From Candidatus Nitrosopumilus sp. (GTDB lineage: Archaea; Thermoproteota; Nitrososphaeria; Nitrososphaerales; Nitrosopumilaceae): a stretch of 64,000 nucleotides of DNA. Of the stretch, positions 20,511-30,368 are shown piece after piece. The stretch spans positions 90,615-154,614 of the forward strand of contig JAOTXZ010000001.1 of assembly GCA_029862085.1 (NCBI GenBank), given 5' to 3'. A program made the position numbers and the translations under genes. The notes beneath the pieces were generated by a model. That model saw only the letters and a list, made by a program, of their open reading frames with translations. It did no database searches and was not told the origin of the DNA. Each line of letters opens with the position of its first letter. Position 1 is the stretch's first letter.

Positions 20511-21476
20511 TTGATTGTGAATAATCAAGTGAAATTGGCAATTTTGGCTATTATGATAGTAATCCCACTTGCCTCCTTTTCAGTTTGGGCAACAGACTCT
20601 AATTTTCAAGTTACCCCGATGGGGGATTCTACCAAGATTCAGGCAATTGCATCATTTTATCCATTATACGATTTTTCAAAACAAGTAGGTCAAGACAAAG
20701 TAGATGTTCAATTACTTGTTCCGAAAGGTGTTGAACCTCATGATTGGGAACCTACAATTCAAGATGTACAACTAATGCAAAAATCTAATTTGATAATAAT
20801 CAATGGGATTGGATTTGAAAATTGGGTTGATAGCTTAGAGGAATTGAATTATTCTGGAAATATTGTTGATACCAGTGATGGTATTATTATTCCAGATTCA
20901 GAAATTATTGATGAACATGAAACAGATGAACATGAACCAGATGAACATGAGCTAGATGAACATATTCACGAATCTGGAGATCCACACATATGGTTAAATC
21001 CTGTTTTAGCAAAAATTCAAGTTAAAAATATTGCTGATGCTTTCTCAAAACAAGACCCTGAAAATCGACAATTCTATCAAACAAATGCTAAAAACTATAT
21101 CGTAAAATTAGATAGTTTGGATAATAAAATTCGAAAGGAGTTATCAACATGTAGTAGAGATTTTATTGCGTTTCATGATGCATTTTCCTATTTCGCCAAT
21201 GAATATGATTTACATCAGCATACAATTATTTCATCAAACGATCCCCATGGAGAACCGACTGCAAAAACTTTGGAAAATGTGATTAATACTGCTAGAGAAT
21301 TGCAAATAAAAATAATTTTCACCGAAGAGACTGTTGATACCAGAGTTTCAAAGGTTATAGCAAACGAAATAGGAGGTAAAATTTTAGTTTTATCCCCAAT
21401 TGAAATTGGAGATGATGAAAATTACATTTCAAGAATGATTCAGAATTTTGAGAATCTCAAGGAGGCTTTGTGTTGA
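20511..21476 (+). CDS. znuA: zinc/manganese ABC transporter substrate-binding protein
   Basis: ASFYPLYDFSKQVG, PHDWEPTIQDVQ, His-rich loop, HDAFSYFANEY. Confidence 0.92.
   Translation: MIVNNQVKLAILAIMIVIPLASFSVWATDSNFQVTPMGDSTKIQAIASFYPLYDFSKQVGQDKVDVQLLVPKGVEPHDWEPTIQDVQLMQKSNLIIINGIGFENWVDSLEELNYSGNIVDTSDGIIIPDSEIIDEHETDEHEPDEHELDEHIHESGDPHIWLNPVLAKIQVKNIADAFSKQDPENRQFYQTNAKNYIVKLDSLDNKIRKELSTCSRDFIAFHDAFSYFANEYDLHQHTIISSNDPHGEPTAKTLENVINTARELQIKIIFTEETVDTRVSKVIANEIGGKILVLSPIEIGDDENYISRMIQNFENLKEALC
20911..20968 (+). repeat. in-frame 15-bp His/acid repeats inside znuA (EHETDEHEPDEHELDEHIH)
   Basis: gatgaacatga-type unit repeated four times. Confidence 0.8.
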
Positions 21477-22192
21477 AAATAGTTGAAATTGATCATCTGA
21501 CATTCAAGTATCCTGATGTAAAAGCCTTAGATGATGTCACTTTTTCAGTCAACAAAGGCGATTTTTTAGGCATAATTGGCCCTAATGGTGCCGGAAAAAG
21601 TACTCTATTTGCCTCTATGCTTGGATTGACTACCAAATACGAAGGAACCATAAAATTTTTTGGCCAAGATATTCGAAAATCCAAAGACTATCTTAAACAA
21701 ATTGGCTACGTTCCTCAAAAACCAATCTTTGAAAAAAATTTTCCCGCAACTGTAAAAGACATTGTTCACATGAGCTTGAGAAAAGAATCAAACAAAAACA
21801 AAATTGATGAAATCTTACAACAACTATGGATTCACGAATTAGGTAATAGAAGAATTGGAGAACTATCAGGAGGACAACAACAACGAGTATTTATTGCAAA
21901 AGCACTTGTAAATGACCCACAAATTTTGATTCTAGATGAGCCCGTAACCGGAATAGATCGACAAAGTATCGATTTATTCTATAGCATTTTACGTGAATTA
22001 AACTCCAAACAAAAAATTACAATAATTTGGTCATCCCATGATTTGGATGCAGTAAACCAGCTTGCAAATCATGTAGCATGTCTTAATAGAACTTTATTTT
22101 TTCATGGAGAATCTGAGAAATTTTTTGAAAATGACGAGCTTGTCAAACAGTATTCTGAAGCATCAATGCAGGAACACATGCATCATCACTAA
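21470..22192 (+). CDS. znuC: zinc ABC transporter ATP-binding protein
   Basis: Walker A GPNGAGKST, signature LSGGQQQR, Walker B LILDEP. Confidence 0.94.
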   Translation: MLKIVEIDHLTFKYPDVKALDDVTFSVNKGDFLGIIGPNGAGKSTLFASMLGLTTKYEGTIKFFGQDIRKSKDYLKQIGYVPQKPIFEKNFPATVKDIVHMSLRKESNKNKIDEILQQLWIHELGNRRIGELSGGQQQRVFIAKALVNDPQILILDEPVTGIDRQSIDLFYSILRELNSKQKITIIWSSHDLDAVNQLANHVACLNRTLFFHGESEKFFENDELVKQYSEASMQEHMHHH

Positions 22193-22194
22193 TC

Positions 22195-23013
22195 ATGTCA
22201 TTTGAAATTCTTACCTTTGCCTTTATGCATAGAGCACTCATTTCAGGGGTAGCCATTGCAATCTTGTGTTCGGTAATAGGCTTATTTCTTGTCCTAAGAC
22301 GATATTCATTGTTTGGTGATGCGATTGCTCACTCTTCTTTTGGTGGAATTGCTTTAGGTTTAATGGCTGGAGTTTATCCTTTATGGACTGCGTACGGGGT
22401 TTCTTTGGTTAGTGCATTGATAATTACTAGGATCAAAGAAAAATACAATATCTCAGGGGATGCCTCAGTTGCTGTTCTTTTATCCTCAGGTATTGCTATT
22501 GGGCTTGTAATTATTGGATTTTCAGGTGGATTTACCATTGACATTTTTAGCTTTCTTTTCGGAAGCATCCTTCTGGTAAGCGTTAATGATACAATTCTTA
22601 TTTTATTTTTGACAGGAATCATCCTAATTGTTGTTTTATTGTGGTACAGGCAACTACTTTATTCTACATTTAACGAAGAGCAAGCCAAAGTAAGCGGTAT
22701 TCCAGTCGAGAAGATAAATTATCTAATTGTCTTTATGGCTGGTTTAACTGTTGTAACATCCATCCAACTGGTTGGTGTCTTGTTGATCTCAGCTTTATTC
22801 GTAATTCCAAATGTAACTGCAATTATGTATGGAAAAGGTTTCAAACAAACAGCCATTCTTTCAATTTCCTTTTCAATATTTTCTGTTGTTATTGGAATTT
22901 TAGTTTCTTATATTTTTGATATTACCCCTGCTGGAACAATTGTTTTACTATCAATTGGACTCTTAGCTGGAACAATGGGAATAAAATCTTCTGGTTTATT
23001 ATCTAAGAATTAA
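22195..23013 (+). CDS. znuB: zinc ABC transporter permease
   Basis: FLVLRRYSLFGDAIAHSSFGGIALG, ABC-3 family permease motifs; operonic with znuC. Confidence 0.94.
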   Translation: MSFEILTFAFMHRALISGVAIAILCSVIGLFLVLRRYSLFGDAIAHSSFGGIALGLMAGVYPLWTAYGVSLVSALIITRIKEKYNISGDASVAVLLSSGIAIGLVIIGFSGGFTIDIFSFLFGSILLVSVNDTILILFLTGIILIVVLLWYRQLLYSTFNEEQAKVSGIPVEKINYLIVFMAGLTVVTSIQLVGVLLISALFVIPNVTAIMYGKGFKQTAILSISFSIFSVVIGILVSYIFDITPAGTIVLLSIGLLAGTMGIKSSGLLSKN

Positions 23014-25783
23014 TTAACGCGTTTATTCTTCTTTTATCTTTAACACTTTTTACAAAAAATAACGATGTTGCAATTATTCCCATTGCAATTAGTGGTGAAG
23101 CAATTTCTGTATATTTCATTTCGATATTTTCAGTTCTTTGTATCTGAGAGGCTGAAAGAGGAACTTCTGTAATTGTAACCATTCCCAGCTTGTTTCCTTG
23201 ATTTTCAACAAACCAAATGTTATTTTTTTCATCTGATGTCATGTAAAGCACCCAAGACGATGCAGTTGGAACTGGAACTTCTATAAAATTATTATTGTGT
23301 GGATCGTATGCTGCAATGTTATCATCAACGTGTTGTCCAAACCAAATGTTGTCATACCTATCAAAGGCCATTCCAAATGGAAGTGCATCTGGATTTGGAA
23401 CCTGAATTCTATCAAATGTCTCCAAAATTGGATTGAATTTTATAATTCCTGAACCTGTATGCTCTGTAACCCAAAGATTTCCTTTTTTATCAAAGATTAA
23501 TGCTTCAGGCCCCTTAATGGGTAGTCCATCAGAAAATTTGGTAATTTCAAAATTTTTTGGATTTATGAATCCAATTGTTCCAGGATTGGTTTCAGAGAAC
23601 CAAATTTTCCCTTCATCATCAATAGTTAATGCAAAGGGCAAGGATCCTTTTTCTAATTGAATTTCTTCAAAGGTGTTTGAATCTGGGATATACTTCAAAA
23701 TCTTATGTTTATTGTTTATAACTATCCAAATGTTGCCATCAAAATCAGCCTGAATCATCATTGTTCTGCTATCATCTATCACGGGTGCAATTTTTGGCAA
23801 AGTAATTGTTGTAATTTCTTCATTACTTGGATCAAAGAATCCTATCTGATTCCTTGGTGGATCATTAAACCAAATTTTTCCATCAGGATCTTTTGTTAGA
23901 TATGCTGAAACTACACCATCAAATGAATGTGAAGTAAATTCGTTAGTATCTAAGGAAAATTGCCAAATTCTTGGAGCACCCGGATCACTAATCCAGATAG
24001 AATCTTTTCCATCATACAAGGGGAACAACGGCTTAGTATCTTCAGGGAAATCATACTCGATAATTTCTGTTTTGAAATCCGATAGCCTTGGTTTTACAAG
24101 TAAATTCATCATTATTGATTCATTAGCGTTTTGTACTCTTTGAATCTCAATTTCTGTTTGCCATTGTCCTGAAAATCCAAATGTCAGTTCTCCTTGAAAC
24201 TTTGTTGGAACTTCCTCATCTTGAATAGTCTTGGTCATAGGAACTTCAATTGGTGAGATATTTCTTTGGGGATTGGAAATTTTTACTTTAATTTCCTCTG
24301 CATCTTTTAATTGATTATTATCTAAATCACTAATTTTTACTAGAACTGTATTAACTCCACTAGAAAACGGTGAGATTTCAATATCAAATTTTGCATTTTC
24401 AGAAAACTCTATTGTTCTAAAACCATACAATACCTCTTGTGCATCAACTTTTTGAATTTCTCCTGCAGGTAAGGTTCCATTTGCAAGAAGAGCCACTACA
24501 CCAAGTAATATTATTCCCAGAGTAGCATCTACCTTTAATGATTTTTTTAATTTCTTATGAACTGAAATAGAATTTGACCTGATGTCCTTCTCACCGGACT
24601 TTTGAACCCTAAACTGAAAAAATCCACCCAAACCAACCATAATAGCTGCAATAGCAATTTTTGCGATGATTAACTTTCCATAAATTGATTCAGTAATTAA
24701 TCCAACATCACTTTCTAAAAGCCACATTAAGGTTGGGCCAGTTATAATTACAATTCCTACTGCAATGATAAAGGCAATTGAAAATCTTGGGATCATAACA
24801 AGGGACATTTTTTCTCTAACTGTTTGGTCAAGGTTTGAAAGAGTTGGGAGTAAGGAAAACACAAAATAAATAATGCCTCCGATCCAAATTGCTGCCACTA
24901 AATTATGCACATAATCTAGAGCAACTGCTGCTATCTCTCCACTTGCAGCACCATGCCCGATCATAGTTGTTGTTCCGATTAGAGCAAGGGATAATACTAA
25001 AATAGGAATTTGATTCTTTTTTGTAATCTGTTTTTTTCTATCCATCCAGAACCATATTCCCAAAAGAATTATGGTAATTATCATTCTGATTAGCCATGAT
25101 GTTCCGAAGGTGGTCTGTATAGCATCAAATGCTGAGGTCTCTAACCGTAAGGTTTGTACTGCAAGCATTGCAATATTTGATGCAAAAACTGCCATCAATC
25201 CAATACCTGTTAGGGTCATGAATTTTCCATGATGAAAAGAATTTACTTTTTCAATTTCTTTTTTGATTAAAATTTTGTTTTGAGTTCCCCAAATTAACAT
25301 TGACGCAATAACTGCACCTAAAACAATTGTTTGTCCCACAAGTCCCGGAAATCTAGCACCTGCTTCAGGAAAAAATAAGATATCAAAAATATCCTTTTTT
25401 GGTGATTCATCAACGCTAATTATTGCATCTCCAACTCCAAAAATAAATGCGTCATCAACCAAATGACCATCAACTTTAGAAAGAACTTTGCTTGTTACCG
25501 TATAAGATCCATCTTCAAGTGGAGGTGTAGTAACAATTAGTGAGTTTTCTCCTTGATAATATTGAGAGTCTTTGTTATCGATTTGATCTCCAGTGCTGTC
25601 AAGAACTCTCAAGGAGCTAAAGTCTATTTCAATTGGCTCTGAATAAATTACAGTTACCTCAGTTATTCCAACAGGAGCGTTTACTGCAGGATTGGGATTA
25701 GTTTCTTCTGTAAATGGATGAGCTGAAGCATATGGCAAAGAAATTGATAAAACTAGTAGGGTAACAATTAGTAGTTTTCTCAT
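23003..25783 (-). CDS. CopC-CopD-like copper protein fused to C-terminal Vgb/NHL-type beta-propeller
   Basis: Signal peptide then HPFTEETNPNPAVNAP...VTVIYSEPIE (CopC), multi-TM CopD region, repeated IWFNDP/IWFSETNPGTIGFI/LWVTEHTGSGI/IWFGQHVDDNI blades, final TM. Confidence 0.85.
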   Translation of the reverse strand: MRKLLIVTLLVLSISLPYASAHPFTEETNPNPAVNAPVGITEVTVIYSEPIEIDFSSLRVLDSTGDQIDNKDSQYYQGENSLIVTTPPLEDGSYTVTSKVLSKVDGHLVDDAFIFGVGDAIISVDESPKKDIFDILFFPEAGARFPGLVGQTIVLGAVIASMLIWGTQNKILIKKEIEKVNSFHHGKFMTLTGIGLMAVFASNIAMLAVQTLRLETSAFDAIQTTFGTSWLIRMIITIILLGIWFWMDRKKQITKKNQIPILVLSLALIGTTTMIGHGAASGEIAAVALDYVHNLVAAIWIGGIIYFVFSLLPTLSNLDQTVREKMSLVMIPRFSIAFIIAVGIVIITGPTLMWLLESDVGLITESIYGKLIIAKIAIAAIMVGLGGFFQFRVQKSGEKDIRSNSISVHKKLKKSLKVDATLGIILLGVVALLANGTLPAGEIQKVDAQEVLYGFRTIEFSENAKFDIEISPFSSGVNTVLVKISDLDNNQLKDAEEIKVKISNPQRNISPIEVPMTKTIQDEEVPTKFQGELTFGFSGQWQTEIEIQRVQNANESIMMNLLVKPRLSDFKTEIIEYDFPEDTKPLFPLYDGKDSIWISDPGAPRIWQFSLDTNEFTSHSFDGVVSAYLTKDPDGKIWFNDPPRNQIGFFDPSNEEITTITLPKIAPVIDDSRTMMIQADFDGNIWIVINNKHKILKYIPDSNTFEEIQLEKGSLPFALTIDDEGKIWFSETNPGTIGFINPKNFEITKFSDGLPIKGPEALIFDKKGNLWVTEHTGSGIIKFNPILETFDRIQVPNPDALPFGMAFDRYDNIWFGQHVDDNIAAYDPHNNNFIEVPVPTASSWVLYMTSDEKNNIWFVENQGNKLGMVTITEVPLSASQIQRTENIEMKYTEIASPLIAMGIIATSLFFVKSVKDKRRINALINS

Positions 25784-25886
25784 TTAATCTTCAAATTAAT
25801 ACTGATAATTTAAACAGTTTTCATTTAGTTCGGAATTTGTACCAATCCACGTAAAGATAATAACATGTCAAATCAAGATCATAGTC

Positions 25887-26519
25887 ATGAAAGCTGTTAC
25901 TTTGAGTTTTATTGCATTATTGCTTTCTGTTGGTTTAACATCTCAAGCATTTGCTCATACTACGGTAGAAGTTGAGCCATATGAGATTGAAGTTGGTTGG
26001 GGAATAGAACCACCGATTGTTGGGTTCAGAAATGATTTTGTTTTTGATATTAGTGAACCAGGGGATAACCCTGGAGTTAAAGTTGGAATCAAAAATGCAT
26101 TCCAAAATCTAGAGGTTACTGCAAAGTTTGGTGGTGTGACTAAAGTATTAGATATAGGATCTGATCCAAGACCAGGTCACTACTTTTCTCATGTAATTCC
26201 AACCAAAACAGGCTCATATTCAGTCCAAATTCAAGGAGACATTAACGGAGTTCCTATCGATGAAGATATTCGAATCGAAGATGTAGAGTCTACAGCTGTT
26301 CTAGACTTTCCGCCAACTAGTGGGACAGGCTCTGATCAGGACATTGTTGCTCTGAAAAGTGCAGTATCTTCACTTCAAAAAGATATTTCCTCTTTAAAAT
26401 CTGATTCTGGAACTGATGGTTCATCTGAAGGTGCAGCATATGACTTTGCCATTCTTGGATTGTCTATTGCAGCAGCAGCTATTATCTTGGCAGTAATTGC
26501 TCTAGTAAAAAGAAAATAG
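25887..26519 (+). CDS. secreted C-terminally TM-anchored protein, copper-associated neighbourhood
   Basis: Signal peptide QAFA|HTTVEVEPYEIEVGW; C-terminal TM plus KRK. Confidence 0.75.
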   Translation: MKAVTLSFIALLLSVGLTSQAFAHTTVEVEPYEIEVGWGIEPPIVGFRNDFVFDISEPGDNPGVKVGIKNAFQNLEVTAKFGGVTKVLDIGSDPRPGHYFSHVIPTKTGSYSVQIQGDINGVPIDEDIRIEDVESTAVLDFPPTSGTGSDQDIVALKSAVSSLQKDISSLKSDSGTDGSSEGAAYDFAILGLSIAAAAIILAVIALVKRK

Positions 26520-26534
26520 AAAAAGAGTGGATTC

Positions 26535-27398
26535 CTAAAGTCTTGGAATTACTCTAGATTTTGCAGTAACTGCAACGATGCTTATGATTGCGACAGCTAG
26601 TATCATCATTGCTACTGTTCCAAATTCAGGAACAACATTTGAAAATACTACTTCTTCACCAACTGGTCCAGTCATCTCGTCGATACCATAACCTGTAAAG
26701 GTAATAGTAATGTCAACTGGATCAGCAGAGTTTAGTGGAGCTGTTTCGTGCATCCCTTTTCCTTCATGGTGGTGTGCACTGCTATCATCAAGAACTGTTT
26801 CACCATTTTGGGTTACCATAATGTCATGATTAACATGTTCAGAGTCTGCGAATTCAATGGAAATCTCCATTCTTTCACCTGCCATTGGTTCTGAAGCCCA
26901 AATAGAAACTACTGTTCCATCAGACATCATTCCGGTTGCAGATGCAGCGCCTTCCATGTGAACCTCATCGTCCATTGCATCATCTTTCATTGCATCATCG
27001 TCCATTGCGTCTGCTTCCTGAACAACTACAATTCCTTCCATCCATGGGTGAACCATACAAAAGTATGGGAATTCACCGACTGCCTCAAACTTATGTGAGA
27101 AAGTTGTACCTGCCATAAACAAACTGCTATCAAATACGCCAGATGGTCCATCTGCTGCGCTTCCACCAGTAACAGTGTGGGCTGCAGAATCATCATTTGA
27201 CCATGTTACCTCTCCTCCAACATCGACTGTTACCTCATATGGAATGTAACATTCGTTTGTTGTTTCACATCCTGGAACTGAGGTTCCTTGTGGAGTACTA
27301 ACACTAGCAGTTGCATGATCTGCAAATACAGGACTTGCAAACATGCCAGCTGCAATAGCAAACAATACGAAGAAAGAGCCTATAGCTATAGTCTTCAT
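26535..27398 (-). CDS. plastocyanin/azurin-like blue copper protein with PEFG-CTERM-like tail
   Basis: VTWSNDDSAAHTVTGG...FPYFCMVHPWMEGIVVV cupredoxin ligands; VVPEFGTVAMMILAVAII C-terminus. Confidence 0.9.
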   Translation of the reverse strand: MKTIAIGSFFVLFAIAAGMFASPVFADHATASVSTPQGTSVPGCETTNECYIPYEVTVDVGGEVTWSNDDSAAHTVTGGSAADGPSGVFDSSLFMAGTTFSHKFEAVGEFPYFCMVHPWMEGIVVVQEADAMDDDAMKDDAMDDEVHMEGAASATGMMSDGTVVSIWASEPMAGERMEISIEFADSEHVNHDIMVTQNGETVLDDSSAHHHEGKGMHETAPLNSADPVDITITFTGYGIDEMTGPVGEEVVFSNVVPEFGTVAMMILAVAIISIVAVTAKSRVIPRL

Positions 27399-27456
27399 TA
27401 AAGGAAATAAATGGTGGCATACATAAAAACCTCTCTAGGATTTCCAAATTTTGTTT

Positions 27457-28275
27457 TTAATTTTTCCTAAACTGGTACAATTTTAGAATTCCAAAGGCTG
27501 GAATTCCAGCATACATTCCAATATTTAGCACAATCAAAGAGATACCATATCCCAACATCTCCTGTTCAGAGTCAATATTGACATGATTTAGAATGGAAAG
27601 TGATGTTAACATTGGAGTAAGGCTTACTTTTACAAATTCTTTGAAAACTGGACTCTCTCTTTCCAAATCAGCAATTCCGGGTGAAAATGAATAATAAAAT
27701 TCGTTAAATGCTGTCATAAATGAATTTCCAGATTTGGTTTGAAGAATTGTATTATCTCTTAATTCTCTGAGTTGCTGAACTTGAGGAGAAAGTTCGGATC
27801 CAAATGCTGCAGTTGCAATTAAGCATCCTCCACCATTATCATTTTCTGGTGGTGGAGTATCTGGTTGTGCATTTGCTTCTCCCACTTGGATAAGAAATGA
27901 AACTTTTTCAAGCGGAATTGGCTGGAATAAAATTCCTTCAATTTCGAATTCTAAATTGTATAGGCCATCTTCTTGAAATTCATACTTTAAATTTTTTAAA
28001 AAGCCTTCAGACGTATGAGATAATTGGGTTGGCCCCCAAATAGTTTCACCATCTTTTGAAACCGAAAATCTCCAATCAATATGTTCTTGTATATTTTGTG
28101 TTTGAGGATTAATAAAATCAGTTCTCAAAGTTGTTAGTTCTCCGAGAACAATTTCATCATATGATAATTTCACATCCAATGTTCCTTTGTCGGTTGGTAA
28201 AATTTGGGTATTTGTTTGAGCAAAAACTGGAGAAATTATCAGAGAAATTAATAACAATGCAAATAGAATTTTCAT
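27457..28275 (-). CDS. secreted protein with CFI-box-like C-terminal domain
   Basis: Signal peptide; GGGCLIATAAFGSELSPQVQQLRELRD. Confidence 0.75.
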   Translation of the reverse strand: MKILFALLLISLIISPVFAQTNTQILPTDKGTLDVKLSYDEIVLGELTTLRTDFINPQTQNIQEHIDWRFSVSKDGETIWGPTQLSHTSEGFLKNLKYEFQEDGLYNLEFEIEGILFQPIPLEKVSFLIQVGEANAQPDTPPPENDNGGGCLIATAAFGSELSPQVQQLRELRDNTILQTKSGNSFMTAFNEFYYSFSPGIADLERESPVFKEFVKVSLTPMLTSLSILNHVNIDSEQEMLGYGISLIVLNIGMYAGIPAFGILKLYQFRKN

Positions 28276-28389
28276 GTAACCCCTTTTTCCCCTCCATAAA
28301 TAAAAATTACACTAAGAATCAATCTGAGAAATTTATTTACGTGAGAATTCTATGCCATCTTTAAATATGGAATTCTCACAATAAAATTA

Positions 28390-30078
28390 TTGTCTTACAA
28401 GTTTGCACTAATTTTTGCTATTATTGGGATCTTTACAATTCCAGCTTTAGCATCTAACGCGTTTGGACATGGACTAGGAGGTGATCAGGCAGAACCTCTT
28501 ACTTTTGGAGATATGGAGGTTACAGTTCGAACTGACCTAACTCCATCAGACATTACTGTTGGAGAGGTTGACGATGTAAACATGAAAATACGCTTCTTTG
28601 ATACTTTGACCGATACAACTCTTGAAAAAGTAACTTACAGAATTGAGGTTTGGCAAGCTGGAGAACTTTTGGCTAGAAATCTATTTTATGATACCGATGG
28701 AGTCTTGAATATAAAAATCAAACCCGAATCTGATTGTAAGGAGATAGATTTATGGAAATGTACCATTTATGGCGGCTCTGAACATGTCAGTGCACCAGGA
28801 GCGCTTTTTGTGCAGGGTGAAGGAAGGCCGTCAATAACAGGCCCGATATTTGTACAGGGAGGACTATACAACATTAGAGTTGACATTGAAGGTGCAACTA
28901 GTCCTAAAACAGTTCTTGCTACCTTGCTTAGTTATGACACTTTTGTAAGTATTGCACAGGAGCAAGACTTTTTCATACAAACAGCAAATGCAGAAGAAAT
29001 TCCAGTAATTGTAAAAACTTACTATGATGAAGTTGATAATTTTCAATTTGATTCATCTGATAATTCAATATACTTTGATATGCCATTTGATTGGAGTCCT
29101 GAATATGTTGATTTGGTTCAGGTGGTTCACGAGGAAGTCAGAGTACCAAAAGACTTTGCACCATATGCAGAGGGAAAACAATTCAAAGGATATGTCAACG
29201 GAGTAGAAATAGATCAGAGAGCACTTCTAAATGATCCATATTCCTATGAGGATACAAACATTGTACATTTTCTAATTACAAACAAGGAGCTAAAAAACAT
29301 CAGTGAATCGATAGTGGCAGATCAGGATAAAGATATTATGAAATTAAAACTAGTTCCACAAAGTGAGGTATCAAGAACCTCTACTGAATTTTATCTAGTT
29401 GATACTACAAACTTTGAGGAAGTTCCAACTACTGTCAATATTTCTTGGGATGGAAGATATGGTGCAACCGATGAAATTCCATTTGAGATAACCTTCTTTG
29501 ATGAAAATCGAAATCTCATTAAAGATGTAAAATATGCCTATTCGTTAATTGATGAGAATGATGTAGAAGTAGAGAGAAACTCTGGTGAGGATCCCAATAA
29601 TCCTGGAATTGTTGCTATAGAAGGGATTGACATTCCACAAATCTATGTTCCCTCTGAAGGACAATACAGACTTGACATTCTAGTGTATGGCACGGGTCTT
29701 GATTATGATCCAACGTATTCAGGAATTGGTTCAGCAATTATAGAGATAGGACCTAGCCTGCCAAAGGATACTACAATAACAATACCTGATGTAACGCCAC
29801 CAGCTGCGATTCCGGAATGGATCAAAAATAATGCAGGTTGGTGGGCTAACGGTGACATTGATGATAACTCATTCGTTCAAGGAATCCAATTCCTTATCAA
29901 AGAAGGGATAATGAAAATTCCACCCACCACTCAAGGTACAGGATCAGGCGGAAACGAAATCCCTGAATGGATCAAAAATAATGCAGGTTGGTGGGCTAAC
30001 GGTGACATTGATGATAACTCATTCGTTCAAGGAATCCAATTCCTTATCAAAGAAGGGATAATGAAGATAGAGTCATAG
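28390..30078 (+). CDS. secreted HGLG-family protein with two C-terminal [12 protein letters not shown] repeats
   Basis: AFG|HGLG N-terminus, MPFDWS...VVHEEV, two 50-aa-spaced [35 protein letters not shown] units. Confidence 0.8.
   Translation: MSYKFALIFAIIGIFTIPALASNAFGHGLGGDQAEPLTFGDMEVTVRTDLTPSDITVGEVDDVNMKIRFFDTLTDTTLEKVTYRIEVWQAGELLARNLFYDTDGVLNIKIKPESDCKEIDLWKCTIYGGSEHVSAPGALFVQGEGRPSITGPIFVQGGLYNIRVDIEGATSPKTVLATLLSYDTFVSIAQEQDFFIQTANAEEIPVIVKTYYDEVDNFQFDSSDNSIYFDMPFDWSPEYVDLVQVVHEEVRVPKDFAPYAEGKQFKGYVNGVEIDQRALLNDPYSYEDTNIVHFLITNKELKNISESIVADQDKDIMKLKLVPQSEVSRTSTEFYLVDTTNFEEVPTTVNISWDGRYGATDEIPFEITFFDENRNLIKDVKYAYSLIDENDVEVERNSGEDPNNPGIVAIEGIDIPQIYVPSEGQYRLDILVYGTGLDYDPTYSGIGSAIIEIGPSLPKDTTITIPDVTPPAAIPEWIKNNAGWWANGDIDDNSFVQGIQFLIKEGIMKIPPTTQGTGSGGNEIPEWIKNNAGWWANGDIDDNSFVQGIQFLIKEGIMKIES
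29815..29915 (+). repeat. 101-bp direct repeat copy 1
   Basis: Identical by eye to 29965..30065, offset 150 bp. Confidence 0.9.
29965..30065 (+). repeat. 101-bp direct repeat copy 2
   Basis: Identical by eye to 29815..29915. Confidence 0.9.
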
Positions 30079-30109
30079 GTTTTTAAATTAACTAGGTAAA
30101 GCAATAGTA

Positions 30110-30316
30110 TTGAAAGACATCAATGATTTCATGCCCAAAGTCCCAAACATGAGGTGGGGTGCTTTAATGAATAAAGCTCCAACTAATAAAAAAGTAAAAG
30201 AGATGAACAAAATATTTCCAGACAACGGAAAATGGCATACAGTCTTTGAAGAAAAAGACAACGTTACAATAGATGGCAAACAAATTTGGAAAAAAGATCC
30301 AAAAAAATGGACTTGA
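30110..30316 (+). CDS. hypothetical basic protein
   Basis: 68-aa ORF, TTG start. Confidence 0.5.
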   Translation: MKDINDFMPKVPNMRWGALMNKAPTNKKVKEMNKIFPDNGKWHTVFEEKDNVTIDGKQIWKKDPKKWT

Positions 30317-30368
30317 GAATAATTTAGTCTAGATTTTTAAATAGACTGTAATAGGATTAAAAACAATC

